Shown: piece after piece, positions 1 through 7,912 of the stretch
Layout: every line of letters begins with the position of its first letter
How positions within the stretch are numbered: the first letter of the stretch is position 1
Source of the DNA: Novosphingobium sp. RL4
Lineage (GTDB): Bacteria; Pseudomonadota; Alphaproteobacteria; Sphingomonadales; Sphingomonadaceae
Assembly (NCBI RefSeq): GCF_035658495.1
Contig: NZ_CP141945.1
Coordinates: forward strand, 1,601,501-1,665,500
Reading direction: 5' to 3'
Length of the DNA stretch: 64,000 nt
The notes under the pieces: model-generated
Databases searched by the model: none
The model's input: only the letters and a program-made list of their open reading frames with translations
Told to the model about the DNA's origin: nothing
Program-made: the position numbers and the translations under genes

Positions 1-1
1 C

Positions 2-748
2 CAGGCCCGCCAGTTCTTCGTGAGCCAGATGCCGATCGAGCAGAAGCACATTGGCGACGCGCTGGTGTTCGAGCTTTCGAAGGTGGAGCGGACCGACATC
101 CGCTCGCGCACGGTTTCGCATCTGCTCAACATCGATCCCGGCCTCGCCGCAACCGTAGCGGATGGCCTGGGCATCGCGCTGCCAGATGCCGCCGTCGCGG
201 CGCGAGAGCCGATAACCGACCTGCCTGCCTCGGCCGCGCTCAGCATCGTCAGGAACGCCCCCGACAGTTTCAAGGGGCGCAAGCTGGGGATACTGCTCAG
301 CGAGGGCGCCGATGCGGCGATCTTCAAGGCGCTGCTGGCGGCCGTGGAAGCGGAAGGGGCCGTTTACGAGGTTATCGCTCCCAGGATCGCGGGCGTCACC
401 CTGTCCGACGGCACGACGGTGGCTGCAAAGCAGAAGATCGATGGCGGCCCTTCGGTGCTGTTCGATGCCGTGGCGATCGTGGTGTCCGAAGCCGGGGCCG
501 CGCTGCTGGCACTGGATGCGGCGGCGAAGGATTTCGTCACCGATGCCTTCGCGCACTGCAAGTTCATCGGCTTCACGCCCGAGGCGGACACGATCTTCGT
601 CAAGGCCGGGATTGCCGATGACCTCGACGATGCCTGTCTTGAACTCGAACATGTCGAAGATGCGAATGCCTTCGTGGTCGCCTGCCGCGAACTGCGCCAT
701 TGGCCGCGCGAACTGGAGGTCGACCTGGATGCACGGCCCTCGGCTTGA
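2..748 (+). CDS. katE: Large-subunit (clade II) catalase, 3' part only
   Basis: Only the last 248 residues are in the window; the reading frame is open from base 2 and the start lies upstream. The visible part begins at the end of the haem-catalase core and then runs into the flavodoxin/DJ-1-like C-terminal domain (from about residue 90 of the fragment, GRKLGILLSEGAD onward) that distinguishes large-subunit KatE/HPII catalases from small ones. The enzyme converts hydrogen peroxide to water and oxygen in the cytoplasm. The stop overlaps the next gene by 20 bp, so the following glycosyltransferase operon may be co-transcribed or translationally coupled with the catalase. The call is by family pattern; the active-site half cannot be checked here. 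Confidence 0.9.
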   Translation, partial: QARQFFVSQMPIEQKHIGDALVFELSKVERTDIRSRTVSHLLNIDPGLAATVADGLGIALPDAAVAAREPITDLPASAALSIVRNAPDSFKGRKLGILLSEGADAAIFKALLAAVEAEGAVYEVIAPRIAGVTLSDGTTVAAKQKIDGGPSVLFDAVAIVVSEAGAALLALDAAAKDFVTDAFAHCKFIGFTPEADTIFVKAGIADDLDDACLELEHVEDANAFVVACRELRHWPRELEVDLDARPSA

Positions 749-1967
749 TCTCCCGATCTTCGGCAATCTTCACCCCGGGGGCGGCACCGCGCCGTCGCCG
801 GGCAATGGCCGGGCCGTTCTGCCGCCTTTGAAGATCGGTATCATCGCGCATCTGCGCTACCCGATCGTGGAGCCTTTCGCAGGCGGGCTGGAGATGCATA
901 CGCATCTTCTCGCTCGCGCCTTGAGGGGGCGGGGGCATGCGGTAACGGTGTTCGCCTCGGCACATTCGGAGCCGGACCTCGGGCTTGAGGCGATCTGCAC
1001 CGAAACGGCGTTAGCCAAAGTCGGCAAGGCCGAAGCGAAGGACATCGGCTTCTTCCGCGAACACCACGCCTATCTCAGCCTGATGAGCGAGTTGCGCCGG
1101 CGCGATTTTGACGTGATTCACAACAACTCGCTGCACTACCTGCCGGTGACGCTGGCCGATACGCTCGGGGTGCCGATGGTAACCACCTTGCACACGCCGC
1201 CCTTCTGCTGGCTGGAAAGCGGCGTGCGGCTGTGCGCGGGCGATGACCATGCATTTGTCGCCGTGTCGCAGTCGGTGGCAGAGCAATGGGAGCATGTCAC
1301 CAAGGCGGACGAGGTGATCCTGAACGGCATCGACATCGACAAGTTCGCTTTCCATCCCCGTTCCGACCAAGCGGGCTACCTGGTTTGGTACGGCCGAATC
1401 GTCCCGGAAAAGGGGCTGCATTTCGCCATCGAGGCGGCGCGTCTGATCGGCCTGCCGCTGCGTATCGCGGGGCCGATCCTGGACCCGGACTATTACCGCG
1501 CGAGAATTGCGCCGGAACTGGGCCCTGATACCCTGCACGTGGGGCATCTGGATCATACCGAACTGGCACGGCTGGTCGGGGGAGCCCGCGCGTTTCTGTT
1601 CACCCCGATGTGGGACGAGCCTTATGGTCTGGTCGTGGCAGAGGCGTTGGCCTGCGGGGTGCCGGTCGCGGCATTTGCGCGCGGGGCGGTTCCGGAAATT
1701 CTCGACGCAAGTTGCGGTGTCCTGGCCATCCCTGACGACGTGGTGTCGCTTGCAGCCGCGGGGCGTGAGGCGCTCACGCTTGATCGGCGCGCTTGCCGCA
1801 GGCGGGCGGAACGCATGTGCGATGCGGGCCGCATGGTCGATGAATACGAAGCATTGTACCGTAAAGGCATCGAACGGGCCGCTGCTCGCAATATGCGCCT
1901 CGATGTCCCATCCACAGTTCCCGCAAGGAATCCGCAAGTCGCCGCCCGTGGCGAGCGGCATGGCTGA
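729..1967 (+). CDS. GT4-family glycosyltransferase
   Basis: 412 residues from an ATG inside the end of katE. A longer reading frame extends further upstream but would lie entirely over katE, so this start is preferred. The N-terminal Rossmann half has the glycine-rich loop of GT-B enzymes (FAGGLEMHTHLLARAL). The C-terminal half has the EPYGLVVAEALACG segment near residue 297, the E-x7-E signature of GT4 retaining transferases that bind a nucleotide-sugar donor. It is probably cytosolic or at the inner membrane face. It is the first gene of a tightly overlapping seven-gene unit that also encodes a PIG-L deacetylase. GT4 plus PIG-L is the enzyme pair used in bacillithiol and mycothiol synthesis, but the acceptor here is unknown. 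Confidence 0.85.
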   Translation: MHGPRLDLPIFGNLHPGGGTAPSPGNGRAVLPPLKIGIIAHLRYPIVEPFAGGLEMHTHLLARALRGRGHAVTVFASAHSEPDLGLEAICTETALAKVGKAEAKDIGFFREHHAYLSLMSELRRRDFDVIHNNSLHYLPVTLADTLGVPMVTTLHTPPFCWLESGVRLCAGDDHAFVAVSQSVAEQWEHVTKADEVILNGIDIDKFAFHPRSDQAGYLVWYGRIVPEKGLHFAIEAARLIGLPLRIAGPILDPDYYRARIAPELGPDTLHVGHLDHTELARLVGGARAFLFTPMWDEPYGLVVAEALACGVPVAAFARGAVPEILDASCGVLAIPDDVVSLAAAGREALTLDRRACRRRAERMCDAGRMVDEYEALYRKGIERAAARNMRLDVPSTVPARNPQVAARGERHG

Positions 1968-2886
1968 TCTGGATATCTGCGTGTGCGTGCCCGCGCGCAA
2001 CGAGGCGGGACGCCTGCCTACCCTGCTTGCGGCGCTTGCAGCACAGACCTGGCAGCGACCGATACCCGTGGCGATTGCGGTCAACAATACGAATGACGGC
2101 AGTCTCGCGGTGATCGAGCAGGCTCGTGTGCGTTATGCCGAACGGCTGCTCTTGCACGTCGAAAACGTGACCTTCGGCCCCGGTCAGGCCCACGCCGGCT
2201 CCGCGCGGCGCCTGGCGATGGACACTGGTCTTGCCCTGCTTCCGGCCCGTGAGCGCGGCGTGCTGGTCAGCACCGATGCCGATACCCGGCCACCTCCCCA
2301 ATGGCTGGAGGCGATCGCCAGTGCCGTTAACCGCGGCGCGGATATCGTGGGGGGGCGGATCGAGATCGAGCAGGACGAACCTCTCCCCGAATCCGTGGTG
2401 CGCCTGCGTGCGGCGTGGGACCGCTATTGGCACGAGGTCCGCGCCATCGAGGATGCCGAAGACCCGGTGCCTTGGGATCCGGCCCCGCGCCACGGCGACC
2501 ATACCGGAGCGTCCCTGGCCATCCGGGCATCGCTCTATGAACCGTGCGGAGGCGTGCCGTTGCTGCCTGCAGGCGAAGACGTTGCCCTCGTGAACGCCGC
2601 ATTGGCACAAGGAGCGCGCCTTGCCCATCCGGCGGAGGTCTTCACTCATGTTTCCCCGCGCCGCGATGGTCGGGCTGAAGGCGGGATGGCGGCGGCCATG
2701 CAGATCTTGTTCGACCAGGCTGCGAGCGGTGTGCTCCCCCGAGCGCCCGCACTGCATCACTGGCACGACCGCGCCGTGTGGCGCCGCACGCTGCGTGCTC
2801 GCCCCGGAGGGCACGCCTTGATCGCCCAGCAGGAGCCTTCGCTCGCGCCGATGCCGCATGACATGGTGCTGGAGATGGGGGAATGA
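1960..2886 (+). CDS. GT2-family glycosyltransferase
   Basis: 308 residues starting at MADLDICVCVPARNEAG and overlapping the previous stop by 8 bp. An in-frame ATG at 1903 is possible but would overlap more. The N-terminus carries the GT-A entry pattern VPARNEAGRLPTLLAAL, and near residue 105 is STDADTRPP, whose Asp-Ala-Asp is the metal-binding DxD motif of inverting GT2 enzymes. A GED-type segment (PAGEDVALVNAAL) follows near residue 205. No membrane segments are evident, so it is probably cytosolic. Sugar donor and acceptor are not predictable from sequence. It sits inside the GT/PIG-L/methyltransferase unit and presumably adds one residue to the same product. Confidence 0.83.
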   Translation: MADLDICVCVPARNEAGRLPTLLAALAAQTWQRPIPVAIAVNNTNDGSLAVIEQARVRYAERLLLHVENVTFGPGQAHAGSARRLAMDTGLALLPARERGVLVSTDADTRPPPQWLEAIASAVNRGADIVGGRIEIEQDEPLPESVVRLRAAWDRYWHEVRAIEDAEDPVPWDPAPRHGDHTGASLAIRASLYEPCGGVPLLPAGEDVALVNAALAQGARLAHPAEVFTHVSPRRDGRAEGGMAAAMQILFDQAASGVLPRAPALHHWHDRAVWRRTLRARPGGHALIAQQEPSLAPMPHDMVLEMGE

Positions 2887-3926
2887 CCGCCCGTCCCATC
2901 GGCTACTACGTGCATCATCACGGAGCCGGACACCGAGCGCGTGCAGAGGCGATTGCGGCAAAGCTCGAATGGCCCGTGGTCCTGATAGGGACGGGAATCG
3001 GGGCGTCAGGGATAGACCTGCCTGACGACCGCCCCGCATCTGGCCGCTTCGATGGGCGGGATGAGGCAATCGGCCGGCCAGCAGCGCTTCACTACGCCCC
3101 GCTGGACCATGCAGGCGTGCGTACACGCGTGGCGCGTATCGCGGCCTGGATTGCGGACCAGCAGCCTGCGCTGATGGTGGTCGACGTCTCGGTCGAAGTG
3201 GTGATGCTGACGCGTCTGGCCTCGGTTCCCACCATTTGCCTGCGGCTGAATGGGGAGCGTAACGACGGTCCGCACCTGGAAGCGTTTCGGAGCGCGGCGG
3301 CCATTCTGGCGCCGTTCCACGAAGCTCTCGATACGCCCGCCACCCCACCTTGGGTGCGCGACAAAACCCGATATTTCCCGGGGATCACCGCGGCCCCCGC
3401 CGCCGAACCGGCGGTGGACAACCGGGTGCTGGCGGTCTTCGGTCGGGGCGGTGCTCCGGGTGACGGCGAGCGTTTGGCCGCAGCTGCGCGCGCGTGCCCC
3501 GAGTGGGATTGGCGGGTCATCGGACCGGCCTCCTTCCCTGCGAACATTCCGTCGAACCTGGAATTCGCAGGATGGGTCGAAGCGCCGGAATGCGAGATCG
3601 CCCGTGCTGCCGTGGTCGTCGGCGGGGCAGGTGATGGCCTGGTCTGCGCGGTAATGGCTGCAGACCGACCCTTCGTGTGCGTTCCCGAAGAACGTCCGTT
3701 CGCAGAGCAATGGGCCACGGCGGATGGTCTGCACGCGATGGGCGCGGCGATCGTCCTTCCGGATTGGCCGCATGGCGAGCACTGGCCGGCGCTGCTCGGC
3801 CGTGCGCTGGCCCTGTCCTCACAGGTGCGTCGCGGTCTGCACGATGCGAATGGTGCGCAGAAGGCGGGGGCGTGGCTGACGACGCTCGCGCTCGGCGCGA
3901 CGATTTGCCGGGAGCATGCCGCATGA
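2883..3926 (+). CDS. GT-B glycosyltransferase (MurG/UGT-like)
   Basis: 347 residues; its ATG overlaps the previous stop as ATGA. The start YYVHHHGAGHRARAEAIAAKL resembles the N-terminal acceptor-side loop of MurG/UDP-glycosyltransferase-like GT-B proteins. Near residue 246 comes VVGGAGDGLVCAVMAADRPFVCVPEERPFAEQ (quoted here in two pieces: VVGGAGDGLVCAVMAADRP, then FVCVPEERPFAEQ). That is the donor-binding glycine loop and the E/Q-rich end typical of the family. The family call is moderately firm. The substrate is unknown; context says it works on the same glycoside as the flanking GT4 and GT2 enzymes. Confidence 0.75.
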   Translation: MTARPIGYYVHHHGAGHRARAEAIAAKLEWPVVLIGTGIGASGIDLPDDRPASGRFDGRDEAIGRPAALHYAPLDHAGVRTRVARIAAWIADQQPALMVVDVSVEVVMLTRLASVPTICLRLNGERNDGPHLEAFRSAAAILAPFHEALDTPATPPWVRDKTRYFPGITAAPAAEPAVDNRVLAVFGRGGAPGDGERLAAAARACPEWDWRVIGPASFPANIPSNLEFAGWVEAPECEIARAAVVVGGAGDGLVCAVMAADRPFVCVPEERPFAEQWATADGLHAMGAAIVLPDWPHGEHWPALLGRALALSSQVRRGLHDANGAQKAGAWLTTLALGATICREHAA

Positions 3927-5056
3927 TGTCATCCGCACTTGCAAAGGTGAGTGCCGCTAGTCCCGTGGAACGGGCAGCGGGGATCGCCTCGCGTCTAGCC
4001 GATCTGGGCACGGGCTACGATGCGGCGCCGGCTTTTCCCGCCGAAAGCATCCGCTGCCTTGTATCGGCGGGGCTGCACTGCGATTTCGCTCCCCCGGCGA
4101 GCGGCGGCATGACTTTTTCGAACGCCGTGGATCGCCAGTTTGCACTGATGAATGTGCTGCGCATCGTCGGCCGGGCGGACCTTAGCCTTGGGCGGCTCTA
4201 TGAGGGGCACGTCAACGCGCTCGCACTGTTCGGGTGGTACGGATCGGCTCGGCAGCACGCTCGCCTGCGGCGCGACCTGGAACATGGTGCCTTCTACGGT
4301 GTATGGGCCACCGAGCCGCAACCCGGCGTTTCCATCGCCTTCCGCGATGGCGATTCATATGCGCTCAAGGGCAGCAAGTGCTTCGCCAGCGGGGCGGGCG
4401 GCCTCGCCAATGCGATCGTGACCGCACAGGCTCCCGGCAGCGCGCTGCGGCAACTTGTGATTGTACCTGCCAACGATCCGGCCCGTGCCGACGTGTCGCA
4501 ATGGCGCGTGCGGGGCATGCGGGCGACCATCAGCGGGCTCTACGATCTTGCGGGCGTCGTCGTGGGAGAACCGGATCTGCTGGGCAGTGCCGGAGACTAC
4601 GAGCGCGAGCCGCATTTTACGACAGGCGCCTGGCGTTTCACTGCCGTGCAACTGGGCGGCATGGAAGCCCTGTTGGCCGAGACACGGCTCGCCATGACGG
4701 AGACCGCGCGCGGCGATCCCCTGCAGCGGGGCAGGTTTGCCGATGCCGTGGCAGCGGTGCGAACGGCATACCTCTGGGTGCGTGAATGCGCCTTGCGTGC
4801 GGCGCGCGAGGATGAGGACGGCCCGGCGTTCGTCAGGATGACCCGCGGGGTCGTCGAGCGGGCCGCTTTCGACATGATGGAACTGGCGGCACGAATCGTC
4901 GGCACGCGCAGCGCCATGGAGGGGCAAAGGATCGACAAGATCACCCGCGACCTGTCGCTCTACCTGCGGCAGGCGGGGCCTGACCATGCCCGAGACCAGG
5001 CCGCGCTGGCCTGGCTGGATCAGGACGCCTGGGGCGACCAGGACACCTTGTGGTGA
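3923..5056 (+). CDS. Acyl-CoA dehydrogenase-like flavoprotein
   Basis: 377 residues, ATGA overlap with the preceding gene. The protein has the helical N-domain, middle beta-domain and C-terminal four-helix domain arrangement of the acyl-CoA dehydrogenase superfamily. The segment LKGSKCFASGAGGLANAIV around residue 145 matches the substrate/FAD-facing beta region. The ending (ITRDLSLYLRQAGPDHARDQ) is more like the DszC/SfnB/HpaB-type monooxygenase-dehydrogenase branch than classical beta-oxidation enzymes. I cannot point to an obvious catalytic glutamate. Among glycosyltransferases and a deacetylase it may oxidise a lipid or sugar intermediate rather than serve fatty-acid breakdown; that role is inference. 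Confidence 0.75.
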   Translation: MMSSALAKVSAASPVERAAGIASRLADLGTGYDAAPAFPAESIRCLVSAGLHCDFAPPASGGMTFSNAVDRQFALMNVLRIVGRADLSLGRLYEGHVNALALFGWYGSARQHARLRRDLEHGAFYGVWATEPQPGVSIAFRDGDSYALKGSKCFASGAGGLANAIVTAQAPGSALRQLVIVPANDPARADVSQWRVRGMRATISGLYDLAGVVVGEPDLLGSAGDYEREPHFTTGAWRFTAVQLGGMEALLAETRLAMTETARGDPLQRGRFADAVAAVRTAYLWVRECALRAAREDEDGPAFVRMTRGVVERAAFDMMELAARIVGTRSAMEGQRIDKITRDLSLYLRQAGPDHARDQAALAWLDQDAWGDQDTLW

Positions 5057-5724
5057 GCGCGCTGCTATCCGCGCAGCCTTGGCGGCGCCAGCGATGGCTG
5101 GTTCTGGCGCCGCACCCCGACGACGAGACTTTGGGCGTCGGCGCGCTCATTGCCCAGACGGCAGGCGATGGCCGGCTAGCGGGTGTGGTCTATCTTACCG
5201 ATGGGTCAGGTTCGCACGGTGCCGACGGCACGCCCAAGCAGCGGCTCGTGTCCGCGCGCAAACGCGAAGCCGCCCATGCCCTCTTCCGTCTTGTCCGCAG
5301 GCGAAGCCGCGACCCGCTCCATCTGGGCTGGAAGGATGCTGCCCCCGCCGCACCGGAAGACCGGGCTTTTCTGCGCTCGGCTCGCAAGTTGGCAGCGCTC
5401 TGCATGCGGTTGAGGGTCGATGCCGTTGCCGTGACGGCGTTGCACGAAACCCATTGCGACCATGCCGCCGCGGCACGGCTGGCCTACGCGGCACAGGCCA
5501 TGGCGAAGCGTAGCCTGCTCGTGGCCGAATATACCGTCTGGGCCGATGCGCCCGTTGCGCAATCCTTCCGCGCCGTGCGCACGGAAGCGATGCTGCCGGG
5601 CCGGCGGCGCCATGCTTTGCGTGCGCATCGCAGTCAACTCACCGCTTCGCACGGTCCGGGCTTCCGGCTTCCCGCCGAGCGGCAGCGGATGTCTGATCGC
5701 GATACGCTGTATGTGCGGAGATAA
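5050..5724 (+). CDS. PIG-L (LmbE-like) N-acetyl deacetylase
   Basis: 224 residues from a GTG overlapping the previous stop by 7 bp. The family signature is clear: APHPDDE at residues 20-26 (metal-ligating His22, Asp25 and the catalytic Asp) and HCDH at residues 135-138, the second zinc-ligand motif. PIG-L enzymes remove acetyl from N-acetylglucosaminyl conjugates (MshB, BshB, GlcNAc-PI deacetylase). Here it probably deacetylates a GlcNAc-type product made by the neighbouring GT4. The free amine would then be a natural target for the methyltransferase encoded next. Cytosolic, no signal peptide. Confidence 0.87.
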   Translation: MVSALLSAQPWRRQRWLVLAPHPDDETLGVGALIAQTAGDGRLAGVVYLTDGSGSHGADGTPKQRLVSARKREAAHALFRLVRRRSRDPLHLGWKDAAPAAPEDRAFLRSARKLAALCMRLRVDAVAVTALHETHCDHAAAARLAYAAQAMAKRSLLVAEYTVWADAPVAQSFRAVRTEAMLPGRRRHALRAHRSQLTASHGPGFRLPAERQRMSDRDTLYVRR

Positions 5725-5726
5725 GG

Positions 5727-6317
5727 ATGACACGCCCAAAGGCCAGCCTTGGCCGCGACTATTTCGAAAGCATGTTCCAGGGTGACGAAGACCCGTGGGG
5801 CCTCGAAAGCAGCCCGTACGAACAAGCGAAGTACAATCACACCCTTAGCGCACTGGCAGGGCGGGTCTATGCGCAGGGCTTGGAGGTCGGTTGCGCCAAG
5901 GGCGTCCTCACCAGCAGGCTGGCCATGCAGTGCGGGTCACTGCTGGCAATCGACGTCAGCGGCACCGCCCTCATGGCTGCAAGCGCCCGTTGCGCGCCTT
6001 ACGGACATGTCGCCTTTGCCGAAATGGCTTTCCCGCATCAGGCGCCTGTCCACGCTTTCGATCTCGTGGTCCTGTCGGAGGTCGTCTACTACTGGGAGGA
6101 CCGGGACATCCGGGGCAGCGCCGAATGGATCAGGCTTCATCTGGAAATCGGCGGTGACCTGCTGTTGGTCCATTGGACGGGCGAGACCGATTACCCGCAA
6201 AGCGGCGACGATGCCGTGGCCAAGCTGCAAGACGCGCTTCCGGCGGCGATGGACGTGATCGCCGCAGAGCGATGCCCGAATTACCGGCTGGACCTGTGGC
6301 GACGCCGCGCAGCATGA
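5727..6317 (+). CDS. NodS-type SAM-dependent methyltransferase
   Basis: 196 residues, starting 2 bp after the PIG-L stop. Motif I of class I methyltransferases is LEVGCAKG (residues 52-59), with an acidic residue at the end of the next strand (AIDVSG). The opening (YFESMFQGDEDPWGLESSPYE, whose core is DPWGLESSPYE) resembles NodS, the enzyme that N-methylates the deacetylated glucosamine of Nod factors. The pairing with a deacetylase one gene upstream repeats the NodB-NodS logic, though these deacetylases are unrelated in fold. Cytosolic. Methyl acceptor is inferred, not shown. Confidence 0.8.
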   Translation: MTRPKASLGRDYFESMFQGDEDPWGLESSPYEQAKYNHTLSALAGRVYAQGLEVGCAKGVLTSRLAMQCGSLLAIDVSGTALMAASARCAPYGHVAFAEMAFPHQAPVHAFDLVVLSEVVYYWEDRDIRGSAEWIRLHLEIGGDLLLVHWTGETDYPQSGDDAVAKLQDALPAAMDVIAAERCPNYRLDLWRRRAA

Positions 6318-7162
6318 GCCTGAGCGTGCTCACCATAGTGAGGAACCGTCCGGGCCATCTGGTGCAACTGGTCAAGGGACTTCAGCGCAGCAGTGTCCTT
6401 CCGGACGAACTGATCGTGGTCGACATGGGGAGCGACTCTCCGGTTGTCTTGGAGGACCTGCCATTTCCCGCGCGTGTCGTGTGGATGGATGGCGGCCGGC
6501 TTCCTCTTGCAGCTGCTCGCAATGCCGCAGCCAGGTCGGCCAGTAACGATCATCTGCTGTTTCTCGATGTCGATTGCATTCCCATGCGCGGGCTGATCTG
6601 CGCCGTTCAAGGCGTCCTGGCGTCGCACAATGCCCTTGTCTGCGCGCAAGTGCTCTATCTTGGTCCGGACGAGGCGCGCGCCGAATGGGACGAGCAGGAT
6701 CTCTTCAAGCGCGCGGCGCCTCATCCGGCGCGCAGCTTTCCCGGGCAGGGGGTGCGCAGTGAGGATAATGCGGGACTCTTCTGGTCTCTGGTCTTCGGGA
6801 TTACGCGGCAGCGCTTCTTCGCGCTGGGCGGTTTCGACGAGGAATTCGTCGGCTACGGCGCCGAAGATACCGACTTCGGGTTTCGGGCGAAGGCCGCCGG
6901 GGTGCCGCTCCTGTTCATGGGTGGGCCCGGCGCGTTCCATCAATTCCATCAGACTTTCGATCCGCCGCTGCAGCATCTCGATGATATCGTCAGCAACGCC
7001 GGCACGTTCCATCGGCGCTGGGGCATATGGCCGATGGAGGGATGGTTGAAGGCGTTCGCCGAAATGGGTCTGGTCGCCTTGAGTGAAGACGCCATCACTC
7101 CCCTTCGTCCAGCAAGTTGCGACGAATTGGCGCAGGCAGACAGCTCCCGGCGTTCCCACTGA
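6314..7162 (+). CDS. GT2-family glycosyltransferase with GT7C-like end
   Basis: 282 residues, ATGA overlap with the methyltransferase gene. It has SVLTIVRNRPGHLVQLVKGL at the N-terminus, the metal-binding DVD at residues 85-87 (LFLDVDCIPMRG), and further on GYGAEDTDFGFRAK. The latter is the galactosyltransferase-type C-terminal motif seen in chondroitin-synthase-like GT2 proteins. It is the last gene of the unit, followed eight bases later by a strong hairpin terminator. Function: addition of a sugar to the unknown glycoside. Family assignment firm, substrate unknown. Confidence 0.83.
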   Translation: MSLSVLTIVRNRPGHLVQLVKGLQRSSVLPDELIVVDMGSDSPVVLEDLPFPARVVWMDGGRLPLAAARNAAARSASNDHLLFLDVDCIPMRGLICAVQGVLASHNALVCAQVLYLGPDEARAEWDEQDLFKRAAPHPARSFPGQGVRSEDNAGLFWSLVFGITRQRFFALGGFDEEFVGYGAEDTDFGFRAKAAGVPLLFMGGPGAFHQFHQTFDPPLQHLDDIVSNAGTFHRRWGIWPMEGWLKAFAEMGLVALSEDAITPLRPASCDELAQADSSRRSH

Positions 7163-7169
7163 GCGGGCC

Positions 7170-7203
7170 GGACCGGCGAGGCAGACCTCGCCGGTCCGTT
7201 GTT
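7170..7203. terminator. Bidirectional intrinsic terminator
   Basis: A perfect 12-bp inverted repeat (arms 7170-7181 and 7186-7197, loop CAGA) is followed by GTTGTTT. It lies between the convergent 3' ends of the glycosyltransferase unit and the DUF2383 gene, so it can end transcription from the + side and probably from the - side. Confidence 0.8.
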
Positions 7204-7656
7204 TCAGCGCTCCATCGAATGCTTGATGTCGCGCATTTCGTCATGGCCGGATTTCACCGAGGCATAACAGGTCTCGATCAGCCGAAGGATTTCGGGCGAC
7301 AGTTCGCGGTCTCCCAGGGCATCTTCGTATTTGGCTTTGATATGATCTTCGCCTGCCTCGACTTCGTTGATGATCGCCTTGTCATCCTGGCCCGTCATGG
7401 TCGACTTGAGGTTCAGGAACATGCGATGTGCCCCGGCCAGGACAGTACCGTCGTCCTCCGCCTTGCCGCCCAGCCGGGTTACTTCCTGCTGCAGGCGCGA
7501 CGCTACTTCCCGTCGTTCGCTGGCACGGCTCGTGAATAGCGAGCCGAAGCGGCCACTGTGGCTGTCCTTGGCCGCTTCGGTGTAACCGTCGACGCTGTCG
7601 ATCGTGGTTGCGATCAAGCTGTTGAGGGTCGAAATATCGTGGCTGGTATCGGGCAT
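7204..7656 (-). CDS. DUF2383 / PA2169-type four-helix protein
   Basis: 150 residues, wholly helical in pattern and without signal peptide. The sequence (TLNSLIATTIDSVDGYTEAAKD, core LIATTIDSVDGYTEAA, then ASERREVASRLQQEV and EAGEDHIKAKYEDAL) matches the PA2169/DUF2383 family, a ferritin-like four-helix bundle of unknown function often found in stress regulons. The conserved E/H positions (AGEDHIKAKYED) could bind metal by analogy to ferritin-like proteins. A GGGAC-N16-CGTT element upstream on the same strand resembles an EcfG general-stress promoter. Likely a stress-induced cytoplasmic protein; biochemical role not known. Confidence 0.8.
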   Translation of the reverse strand: MPDTSHDISTLNSLIATTIDSVDGYTEAAKDSHSGRFGSLFTSRASERREVASRLQQEVTRLGGKAEDDGTVLAGAHRMFLNLKSTMTGQDDKAIINEVEAGEDHIKAKYEDALGDRELSPEILRLIETCYASVKSGHDEMRDIKHSMER

Positions 7657-7713
7657 CGTCGTTCCTATCGAAAAGTTGGCAGCCCGAACGAAAAATCTCC
7701 GGGACGAGGTATC

Positions 7714-7738
7714 AACGGCGCGAGGTCGACAAAGTCCC
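7714..7738 (-). promoter_or_regulatory. Possible EcfG-type (general stress) promoter
   Basis: On the - strand GGGAC and CGTT are separated by 16 bp, about 58 bp before the DUF2383 start. The alphaproteobacterial EcfG consensus is GGAAC-N16/17-CGTT, so one base of the -35 differs. Placement and the stress-type gene support it, but short motifs occur by chance. Confidence 0.35.
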
Positions 7739-7912
7739 TGGGAACACTGCGATACTAATCTGGATCAATCGGATTTTTCCGAAAGTTGGTCGTCGGAGCG
7801 GCGCAGCCGGATTGCAATCCCATCATCTCGATCCACGTATTGTGCAGTGCAGCAAATCAAGGATGGGTTTTGCTCCGTCCACGTTCTCTCCACTTGCACA
7901 AGGAATTCTGCG

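Noticed and set aside
1774..3348. Long - strand frame opposite the glycosyltransferase genes
   Set aside because: Arg/Pro/Ala-rich shadow of the GC-rich coding strand.
7604..7912. Upstream extension of the PHB-depolymerase-type esterase
   Set aside because: It covers the start and promoter of the opposite DUF2383 gene and has no signal peptide or ribosome site; the ATG at 7913 has AAGGA.
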